Positions 41,232 through 49,017 of a DNA stretch of 64,000 nucleotides are shown here, one piece after another (position 1 is the stretch's first letter; each line of letters opens with the position of its first letter). Under the pieces are notes generated by a model. The model was not told the origin of the DNA, searched no databases, and saw nothing but the letters and a program-made list of their open reading frames with translations. Source of the DNA: Emiliania huxleyi CCMP1516 (taxonomy: Eukaryota; Haptophyta; Isochrysidales; Noelaerhabdaceae); contig NW_005196020.1 in NCBI RefSeq assembly GCF_000372725.1, positions 242,521 to 306,520 of the forward strand, in the 5' to 3' direction. Made by a program: the position numbers and the translations under genes.

Positions 41232-42495
41232 TCACGAGCGCAGCGACAGCTCGATTGCCTCCTGCACCGCCCGCTCCTCCTCCTCCGCCGCAGCGGCGGC
41301 TGCCGCCGCCTCTCTTGCCGCCGCAGCCTCGGCAGCAGAGGCGGCGCCGACGAGCATCCCCCGCGAGACGGGCTGGTAGGCGTTGGCGCCCGCCTTGTCG
41401 AGGCGCACCCACTCGGGGAAGGACGAGAAGAGATCCCACATCGTCGTGCGGCAGTCGGCAGGCGGCAGGAACGTGCTTGCGACGCTGTCCGTCGCCCAAC
41501 GCAGCTGCAGGAGCAGCTCGTCGAAGGAGGGGCCGTCCCGGAAAAAGACCCCCTTGAGGCCCACCCTCCCCACCGCCGCATGGCCCGGCCGGCTCGCGTA
41601 GAGCTGCGCCTGCGGGGACGGCGCGCGGGGCGTTGCTTGCACCCTCTCTCGGCTCTCTCGGCTCCCTCTCGGTTCTCCCCGCCTGCCTGGTTGCCGAGCC
41701 CGATCTCCCCACATCTCCCCATATCTCCCCCATATCTCCCCGCCCGCCTGGTTGCCGAGCTCGTCGTACGACCGCTTCTCAGCGGAGCCGTCGCCCACGA
41801 CCAGCACTTGCCGCGGCAGGGCGACCCGTTCGGGCAGGTGCGACTCGTCCCAGCTGCGCGCCTGCGGGGAGGGGGGCGGGCCGGCTTGGAAGGGCCGCGG
41901 CGGGCGCGGCGGGGCGGGCGGGCGGGGCAGCGGCCTGCTTCTTCTCGGAGATGAAGGAGAAGAACATGTCCGTCTTGTACCACTCGGCGTAGTTGTCCAC
42001 TTCCGATCCGATCGTCGTCATGTACTTATGCCCGGCCGGCTTCGGCTTCATGTACTTTGAGCCGTAGCTGTCTCGGTAGCGCGCGGGCAGGCTGTCGAGC
42101 AGCGCCTTGGTCTCCGGGAGGAGCACCGCCGAGCTCTTCTCGTACCAGCCCTTGCACGCGTGCGTCACGATCTTGACCTCGCCGCTCTGCTGCAGCGTGC
42201 GGATGAAGCCGCTGATTGCCTGCGACAGGAGCTGGACCTTGCGCTCCGACGGCGGAGAGGCGCCCTCCCGCACGCGGTCCTTCCACGCGGAGGTCGGAAA
42301 AAGCGTGTCATCCCAGTCGATCAGCACCACGCTGTGCTCGCCTGGCACAAATATCTCATGCTTGGAGTCGTCGGCTGCTGCGGCGTCGCCCTCCTGCCGT
42401 CGCTTTGCATGCGCAAGCCGCTTCGCCGCGGCGGCGGCCTTCATCTCCTCGGCCTTGCGGCGCGCGGCCGCAATCTTCTCCGCGTGCGTCGACAT
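41232..42495 (-). CDS. HAD-like phosphatase domain protein with C-terminal UIM
   Basis: Exons (minus strand) 41935-42495, 41748-41861 and 41232-41609 give 350 residues. After a Lys/Ala-rich helix comes HAD motif I, VVLIDWDDTLFPTS (DxD), then GEVKIVTHACKGWYE as motif II region and LVVGDGSAEKRSYDEL as motif IV region. The C-terminus EEEERAVQEAIELSLRS fits a ubiquitin-interacting motif. Both introns are GC-AG (GCCGCTGC and GCGGGCGG). The first ATG at 42501 is two codons upstream of the chosen one; either could be used. It may be a dephosphorylating enzyme acting on, or recruited by, ubiquitinated proteins; substrate unknown. Confidence 0.7.
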
Positions 42496-42596
42496 GGTCA
42501 AAAGCGCGCGCAGCGCCTAGTGTTCTGGGTTTCTTTATTCGAGCTCCACCGGGTGGTCGATCGAGCTCCACAGAGCGACACACAACGGCGCTCGCA
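42496..42596. promoter_or_regulatory. 101-bp divergent promoter region
   Basis: Only 101 bp separate the start codons of the HAD-UIM gene (minus) and the photosystem II gene (plus), so both promoters and 5' UTRs must fit or overlap here. It contains two copies of CGAGCTCCAC (42540 and 42562). No TATA box is evident. Confidence 0.6.
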
Positions 42597-43482
42597 ATGG
42601 CCTCACTCCTCGCAGTGGCGTTTGCTCTCCCGGGCACCCAGACTGGCCGCTCCGCCGTGCTGACGCGGCGCGGCGCCGTCGGTGCGCTTGTTGCCGCCGC
42701 CGCGCCAGTCGCGGTCTCTGCGGATGGAGCCAACTCCAAGGCCACCGTGGACAAGGCGCGGGCTATTTACGGCAGCCGGGTCGTGCGGTTGGCGAGTGCA
42801 AGCCCCGAAGCCATCATCGAAGACCAGAACGCAATCACGCTCTTCATTTCCGGTGCCTACCGGGCGGGTTCAGTCACTAGATGGTGCACGAAACCCGTCG
42901 CCTGCCTTTGGGCATCTTACACACGCACGGGCGACTCTTCTTCTCGGGCAGCAGCAGCTTACACCGCAGACAGATCCTCTTGGGTCAAGATGGTCAGGAG
43001 GATCACTGGTCGCGAGAGGAGGAGGCTGAGAGCGTGGAAGGAAGCGCTCCACTCCCAGCCACAGCCTGGCCACCCCGCGCGGACACGGGGCGCCCCACAT
43101 AGCCCCACTCGACACGGGGCGCCCCATAGACCCCGGTTCTGTTGCGCTGCACTAATTACGCCACGGCCCGCTCGCCCACGCAGGGCCGAACGGAAACACG
43201 CAGGACAAGGCCATCTCCAAGCAGCTTCTGGCACTGAAGAAGACTGCCCTCGACGGCGCCAAATCGGGCGACGCGGCAAAAGCACAAGGTGCGCTCAAGG
43301 AGATGATCGCGATCGCCAAGCTCACCGAACAGGACGGCTACGACGGCAACTACAACCCGAAGCAGCGCAGGAACCCGGGCGCCCCCCCGACCGAGGCCAT
43401 CGTCGCTCAGATGGGCAGCGAAGCGTACGCGCTTTACGACCGTTACGACGCGCGCTCCGCAGGCGCGCCACAGAAGAAGTGA
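42597..43482 (+). CDS. Photosystem II 12 kDa extrinsic protein-like (Psb31-like)
   Basis: Exons 42597-42867 and 43184-43482 give 189 residues (GT-AG intron, donor GTTCAG, glycine split). The N-terminus MASLLAVAFALPGTQTGRSA followed by LTRRGAVGALVAAAAPVAVSA looks like a bipartite plastid/thylakoid-lumen leader, with a twin Arg and an ADGAN cleavage region. The mature part has IYGSRVVRLASASPEAIIED, NAITLFISGAYRAG, a Lys/Ala-rich helix and NYNPKQRRNPGAPPTEAIVA. This resembles the luminal 12 kDa extrinsic PSII subunit of diatoms and other red-lineage algae, which supports the oxygen-evolving complex. The identification is from memory of the family pattern and needs a profile search. Confidence 0.6.
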
Positions 43483-43978
43483 TGGCCCGTCCACACACGT
43501 GGATCGTGCGGCTACAACTCTAGTATCACAGGTCGCGCGGGCGGCGGCACGGCTTAACGCGCTCCTCTGACCGGTGCGATTGAGGGTTCTGCCGGTTCGC
43601 CGTGGGTTGGGAGCGGTGGCGCGCAGCCGGCGAGCCGGCCGAGGCCCGAGCTGCGCGCCGGACGGTAGCGGTCTGGTAGGGGTAGCGGTCTGGCAGCGGT
43701 GTATGTGCTGATCAATGCGTATATCAGACCGGACCCAGCAGGCACCCCCACCCACACACGCCGCACACTCAAACCCGCACACACCGGTCACACCCCTCGC
43801 CGGCGGACGCGGGGCGGGGGCTGGGGTGTTCGCGCGGTTTGTAGTCTACTCTCCTTCACGGCACTGTCTACTCTCCTTCACGCATCACGGCAGTCCACTC
43901 TCTTCATTCACGGCAGTCTCCTTCCCTTCACGCCAGTCCTCTCTTCACGACAGTCTACTCTCCTTCACGCATTCAGAT
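43483..43978. other. Intergenic region between convergent genes
   Basis: Contains short direct repeats of the type TCTACTCTCCTTCACG (about 43848-43974) and GGTAGCGGTCTGG twice near 43680. No gene seen. Confidence 0.6.
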
Positions 43979-44608
43979 TCACGGAGCAACCGCCTCTCCG
44001 CGGCAGCTCATCGTAAACTCGGCTCCGCGCGTGACGCTCAGGAAGCCGCACCACACAAACCCGACGCTTGCGGAGAATGGCACGCGCAAGTGCATCGGCA
44101 TGACGGAGAACTGCACCAGCGACGTCGGGATGAAGAGCCTCCAGAGAGCCTGCAGGTCGTCGAGCGCGTTGGCGGCATACGTGTTCATCGCGTCGCGAAA
44201 GGAGACCGTGCGCGCACCGCCGCTCTGAATGATCTCCTTGCACGTGTAGAAGACCGGAAAGTAGCAGAACGGGTGGTAGACGAACTGGTCGATGCCCACC
44301 TGTGCCGCCAGGTTGCGCAGCCCGGCAGCGTCCCGTAGCTTGGCGGACCACGGCGCAGCGGCGAAAATGGCGGCGTTGGGGAACGCCCTCCCAAAGGCGT
44401 TCACGTACAGCCAATGTTGGACGAAGCCAACCTGGAGCACCCCAAAGGAGAAGAAGACTGTGAGGCGTCGCCAATCCAGCGCCTCCTGACCTTCCACGTA
44501 TCGCTGCACGAGCGCATCCGCCGCCGTGGTCTTGGCGGCACCGAAGCCCATAGCAAAGCGCAGCGGCGCTCGCTCGGCGAGGCCCAGCAATGCTCGCGTC
44601 CACACCAT
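43979..44608 (-). CDS. Mpv17/PMP22 family membrane protein
   Basis: A single exon of 209 residues. The family pattern is complete: GAAKTTAADALVQRYVEG, then LDWRRLTVFFSFGVLQVGFV and QHWLYV; QVGIDQFVYHPFCYFPVFY; and finally DDLQALWRLFIPTSLVQFSV, MPMHLRVPFSASVGFVW, CGFLS. The length fits the family (about 180-250). Four membrane segments are expected. Members reside in the inner mitochondrial or peroxisomal membrane and are thought to form channels; the compartment here cannot be told. Confidence 0.9.
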   Translation of the reverse strand: MVWTRALLGLAERAPLRFAMGFGAAKTTAADALVQRYVEGQEALDWRRLTVFFSFGVLQVGFVQHWLYVNAFGRAFPNAAIFAAAPWSAKLRDAAGLRNLAAQVGIDQFVYHPFCYFPVFYTCKEIIQSGGARTVSFRDAMNTYAANALDDLQALWRLFIPTSLVQFSVMPMHLRVPFSASVGFVWCGFLSVTRGAEFTMSCRGEAVAP

Positions 44609-44982
44609 GATCCACGAGATGTCTGTCCAAAGTGGCTGTCCCCCCGCGATTCGCTCGCGAAAGTAGGCGCGGGGGAGCTGTCTTTCTTTTTTCTAGCCCA
44701 CTGATGAGGAACCGGCGCCACAACACAAAAAAACAGCGGTTCCGGCGAGCCGCAGCGTGGGCGACACAAAACACAGGTCACAGCGTAGGTACCAGGGGAG
44801 AGCGAAACCGAGAGATGCAGATGCGGGTTGTGCGCTTGTGCGGCCGGGCCCAGTTCTGGCGTTCAGACTTCAGTGCGCCTGCGCGCCACCCCCGTTGCTG
44901 TGAGCGTGTCAGAGACCTGCCAGTACATCGGTCATCGCACCGCGCAACGTGCCGAGCGATCCTCTACGGGACTCCCCGAGGA
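44609..44982. other. Intergenic region
   Basis: Between the Mpv17 start and the kinase stop (both minus). Contains TGTCTTTCTTTTTTCTAGCCC at 44681-44701, probably part of the Mpv17 promoter/5' UTR. Nothing else recognised. Confidence 0.5.
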
Positions 44983-46980
44983 TCAGATGAGAGCGGCGCC
45001 AACACTGGCCGTCGGGTGCCGCGGCGCGCTCCACCGCGATTCGCGCGTGGCCGCATTTGCGTAGTACGTCAGGCCCGACGCGGGGTCTTCCACTGCGGTC
45101 CAGCCAGGGGGAAGCGGTGGCGGCGGCGGCGGCGGAAGCTGAGATGCTGGCTGTTCCCACTGCGAGGCGCCCGTCGCGGCGTGAGCAAAGTAGGTGCGCC
45201 CCGACGTGGGGTCAGCGATGGCGACCCAGCCGTGCGGCAAGCTGACTGGCGTCGGCGCCGGCGACTCCTCCGCGGCGCCCAGGGGAGCTGCGAGCGCGAC
45301 CGCACGCTCGGGTGGCGCGGGTGCGTGGGTGGCGAGGGGCAGTGCGGCGAGGGGGGTGCCCTTAGTGGAGGTGGCGGGAATCGCAGACACGAACGCAGCG
45401 CAGGTTGCAACGGCGGGAGCGGCGGGAGCGGCGGGAGCGGCGGCGGCGGGAGCGGCGGCGGCGGGAGCGGCGGGAGCGGCGGGAGCGGCGGGAGCGGTGG
45501 CGGCGGCGGGGGCGGCAACGGTGGTGGGAGCGGCGATGGCGGGAGCGGCGGCGACAGCGGGAGTGGCGGCGGCGGGAGCGGGAACGGTGGCGGCGGCGGA
45601 AGCGGCGGCGGGGGAAGCGGGGGCTGGTGCGGCGACGGCAGCAGGTGTGGCGGTGGCGGCGGGGGCGCGCATGGCAGCGGGGGTGGCAGCGGCGGAGGCG
45701 GCGGAGGCGGTGCCCCCGATGCTGGGCTCGCGTGCGGCTCTGCCGAGTCCATCGTCGGCGGCGGATGGGCGGCGTGGTGGCTGCGAGTGCTGCAAGTGCT
45801 GCTCGTCTAGCCACGGCTGCTCTATGAGGCTGTGCGCGGACAGCCTGGCGGACGGGTCGACGAGCAGGAGCTTCTTGACCACGGCGCGTGCGCGCGGCGA
45901 GAGGGAGGTGGAGAGCGGCTGGTGCGCGCCCCGCTGGATTCGCATCGAGAGCTGCGGTAGCGTGGAGGCGCGGAAGGCGGGCTGCGCGTGCAGCAACTCG
46001 TAGACGAGTGCGCCGAGCGCCCACATGTCCACGGGAGGGCCGCGGTAGCCGTCGCCAGTGCTCGAGATCTCGGGCGCCATGTACTGCGGCGAGCCGCAGA
46101 CAGTGTGCAGCCTTCGCTCGGCGCACATCTGGGGCGTGGACGTGGGGGCGTGTCGGGGCGGAAAGTGGGGAGACAAGGCCGGGAGGGCGGGAGGGCGAGG
46201 CAGGCGAGGCAGGCGGGGCGGGGCGGGTGGCGCCTTCGCGAAGCCAAAGTCACACAGCTTGACCGTCGCGTGCGAGCCGTCCGTGTAGAGGACGTTCTCC
46301 GGCTTGACGTCGCGGTGGGCGACACCTAGCCGGTGCAGGTGGGAGAGCGCCCTGCCCAGCTGCGAGGCGACGGCGCGCGCCTCGACCTCGTCCAGGCCGA
46401 CGCGCCGCAGCGAGTGGGAGGCGAGCCGGCGCTGCAACGAGCCGCCGGCACAGTACTCAAGCATGAGCGAGATGGAGGTGAGTGACACGCACCTCTCGAT
46501 CAGGTTGGCCACGTGCGCGTGTGCCGAGGGGCGGAGCGCCAGCAGCGCCTCGACCTCGGCCCTCATCGCGCCGCTCGTGAGCGCGGAGCGAGAACACCTC
46601 GCCTTTGAGAAGGACTTGACGGCCACCTGCCTCCCCGTGCTCGAGTGCCTTGCCCTGACAATCATCGAGAACGCGCCCGAGGCGATCGGCCCGAGCGTGG
46701 TGTAGCCGTGCTCTGAGAGCGGGTCCGCCCGCCTCGCGCGGTCAGCGGCTGCGGAGAGGGGCACGAGGGGCTCGCTCTGTCGGCGCGCCCGCCGCCACTC
46801 CGCAGCGTGTGTCCCCGTCGTCGCGAGGCTCTGCCGACGGCTGCTCGGAGCAAACGAGCGGCGGCCGGCCGAGTTGCAATCGGCGGCCGCAGAGATCCGG
46901 CCCCGAGGCGCCTTGCGGGCGCCGAACGGAGGCGGTGGCGGCGGCGGCGGCGGGGAGTTCTCGTCAATCTCGGCCAGCAT
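44983..46980 (-). CDS. Serine/threonine protein kinase with two C-terminal WW domains
   Basis: Exons 46234-46980 and 44983-46128 give 630 residues; the GC-AG intron (donor GCGCCACC) follows DFGFAK. Kinase motifs: GPIASGAFSMIVRARH (glycine loop), VAVKSF, HRDVKPENVL (catalytic loop), CDFGFAK, CGSPQYMAPE (activation segment and APE), and DMWALGALVYELL. The CGSPQYMAPE motif and helical parts fit the CAMK/AMPK-like group. A low-complexity PAA/PAT region of about 130 residues is followed by two WW domains at about 546-576 and 588-618 (LPHGWVAIADPTSGRTYFAH and PPGWTAVEDPASGLTYYANA). WW domains bind Pro-rich ligands; the protein starts with a nine-proline run, which could bind its own WW domains. Substrates unknown. 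Confidence 0.85.
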   Translation of the reverse strand: MLAEIDENSPPPPPPPPPFGARKAPRGRISAAADCNSAGRRSFAPSSRRQSLATTGTHAAEWRRARRQSEPLVPLSAAADRARRADPLSEHGYTTLGPIASGAFSMIVRARHSSTGRQVAVKSFSKARCSRSALTSGAMRAEVEALLALRPSAHAHVANLIERCVSLTSISLMLEYCAGGSLQRRLASHSLRRVGLDEVEARAVASQLGRALSHLHRLGVAHRDVKPENVLYTDGSHATVKLCDFGFAKAPPAPPRLPRLPRPPALPALSPHFPPRHAPTSTPQMCAERRLHTVCGSPQYMAPEISSTGDGYRGPPVDMWALGALVYELLHAQPAFRASTLPQLSMRIQRGAHQPLSTSLSPRARAVVKKLLLVDPSARLSAHSLIEQPWLDEQHLQHSQPPRRPSAADDGLGRAAREPSIGGTASAASAAATPAAMRAPAATATPAAVAAPAPASPAAASAAATVPAPAAATPAVAAAPAIAAPTTVAAPAAATAPAAPAAPAAPAAAAPAAAAPAAPAAPAVATCAAFVSAIPATSTKGTPLAALPLATHAPAPPERAVALAAPLGAAEESPAPTPVSLPHGWVAIADPTSGRTYFAHAATGASQWEQPASQLPPPPPPPLPPGWTAVEDPASGLTYYANAATRESRWSAPRHPTASVGAALI

Positions 46981-47505
46981 TGTTCGTCAGTCAGTCATCT
47001 CGACCAGCATTGTTCGAACGTCGGATATAAAAAACAACTAGAGCCGGTTATAGGGGTGACACGCAGCCGAAGGTCCATCCTGCTCGCCGAGTCGACGCTG
47101 GGGCCTGACGCGCGTGCGCGAGATGGCGCGGCCGCGCGCTTGCGCGCGGCCGGTGAGTGTGCGCTTGCGCCGCAATCCTGGCTGAGCGGGGCGTACCTGC
47201 GGCGCTTATGGGGGTCGTCCCCCCCACGGCGTGCGAGCCGCCACGGTGTCGTGGCGCGCCGCGGGGTCAGGCTCTGGATCAAGGTTCAGAGCGCGAACAC
47301 TGGGGGGTCCCTCTCGCATGGGGGGCTGAAGATACGTGCCACTCCTTCCGGGAGACCGGCCCTTGGATCCTCCTCACCGTTACTAGTGCTGGCTGCCCAT
47401 TTGTGCAGCTAGGTGTCCCACTAGCCACCGCGGATGTCTGCCGTGCAAAGCCAGGGGGCTGCGAGGCCTGTTCTCGCGGATTAGGTAAGTAGTTAGCGTC
47501 GGCTG

Positions 47506-47970
47506 ATGGGTGCTTGTCGCGCGTGCGCGTATGTGCCTGGGTCGGGGGGGGGGGGGGCGCGGGTGGTGTGTCGCCCCCCTCCTCTTGCGTTAATGAAATT
47601 GGAGCTGACGCGGCCTCTGCGAGTAGAGTCGGGACGGACGGACGAGCCGAGGACGATAGAGAGACCGCGGGGGCGGGCGCGAGTCCTCGACCGAAGAGAG
47701 CTGGCCCCACCCCCCGGGGAGGGGCGGCGTGGCGATCGAATGCCGCCGCCCTCACCCGAGGAGTCGGGCACGGGATCGCCGGAGGCGGAGGCAACAAGAA
47801 TAGCCCCCGAAGACGAGACGGCGGCGAGGCCGCGGTTGAAGAAGTATAAGAGGGGAAGGCGGGCTCCGCAGCCGACGCCGAACCATCGGAAATCGAACAG
47901 GAGGGAGGACCGGGAGGAGAGGGGAGCCCCCTCGGACGAGGGGTGGGGAGATCGGGCGGAGGAGCCCTGA
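47506..47970 (+). other. Purine-rich open stretch, possible element remnant
   Basis: 154 codons rich in Arg, Glu and Pro (for example RLKKYKRGRRAPQPTPNHRK). It is directly left of repeat R1 copy b, as the 6028-6700 stretch is directly right of R1 copy a. Family unknown. Confidence 0.25.
47600..47636 (+). repeat. Short dispersed repeat R5, copy b
   Basis: GGAGCTGACGCGGCCTCTGC followed by GAGTAGAGTCGGGACGG. Matches 24972-25005. Confidence 0.6.
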
Positions 47971-48121
47971 GTGGCGATGTCGGGTGAGAGTGTACGTCAT
48001 GCTCGTGTCTAGGGTCTGGTGTTTACTAGCTCCGAGTAGAGGGGGCGTTCCGCCGCTAGGGGACACCCAAAGCGCAGAACTAACCCTCGGAGACCCGTGT
48101 TTACTTTAAGGCCCTCGCCCT

Positions 48122-48255
48122 GCGAATGCGCACCCCCCCTAGCTAGGGGTCAGGGCTCTCTAGCCCGTAGCCCGATCCCGATCATCCGGCCCGCTGGATG
48201 CGCTTCTCAGCTCACCGGCCCTGGATGTGAGGTTACCGAATGCACTCCAAGTGCT
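48122..48255 (+). repeat. Dispersed repeat R1, copy b (134 bp)
   Basis: Same length and orientation as 5828-5961 with under ten differences seen by eye. Confidence 0.85.
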
Positions 48256-49017
48256 CCAGGGTACCCAGTACGAGATGTGACAACCGGAGATGGCCTTGGC
48301 CCTCTCGCTCTCTGTCTCTCGTCGGCCTTCACGAGCTTGTCACACCTCTCGAGAGGTCTCGACGCTCTCGACCCTCCGCTATCGCTAAAGCCTAAAACCA
48401 CTATATCTCGTCCCCTGGTCTCGTCGCACCCCCTCTCACCCACACCGCATGCGCGCGCCCGCGGATCCCCCCCGGCGGCGCCGGCGGCGCGCGCCGCTCA
48501 CGATGAGAAACCACGCTCGCGGGTGTCGCCCAGCTGGTGTCGCCTCTACGATTTGCCACTCGCCATGCGCGTCCTTGGCTGACCCTCCAAAACTCCCTCC
48601 CCGCCGTTCGCGGCTCGGCTTGCGTATGCGGGTGGGAGCTTCGAGCACATGCAGGCGTCCCACCCCCTTCGGCCACCCGCCCGGCTCCCAAGCGCGCGGC
48701 CGCGACGCGCTGCGCACCCTCTTCCGCGCTGCGCCCGCTGCCGCTCTCGGCATGGGCCATATGGCCGTCGTCCGCCGAGATCACCTCCTCTTCGCGCCGC
48801 AGGTGCACAACCAAGGGCTGGCCACCTCCGTATCCATCATGGTGAAGCCAATGGGCCAAAAAGGGAGAACGCTCTCCTCCCAGTTATATATCATGGCGCG
48901 ACCCGACGCCCGACACACACATAAAGGGCTGTGCTGAGCGCAGTGCACCCTCTCCTGAGGGGGTTGACTCTTCAGGCTTCCAGTCGCCGTGGGGCAGCCC
49001 GAGTCCCGCCCGTGTAC

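Larger units (their letters stand above)
46981..49017. other. Repeat-containing intergenic region
   Basis: The left edge has GGATATAAAAAAC at 47024-47036, a TATA-like sequence properly placed on the minus strand for the kinase gene. Further right are repeat R5 copy b, a purine-rich open stretch (47506-47970) and repeat R1 copy b. No recognised gene was found. Confidence 0.5.

Noticed and set aside
42216-42596. In-frame upstream extension of the photosystem II protein
   Set aside because: It overlaps the first exon of the divergent HAD gene and lacks leader-like sequence; the ATG at 42597 fits a plastid leader.
45194-46003. Gly/Ala-rich open frame on the plus strand opposite the kinase gene
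   Set aside because: It mirrors the PAA-coding low-complexity region of the kinase.
48397-48937. Arg/Pro-rich overlapping frames on both strands
   Set aside because: No consistent frame, no motif, and no splice pattern; probably the COPA 3' flank and unannotated intergenic DNA.
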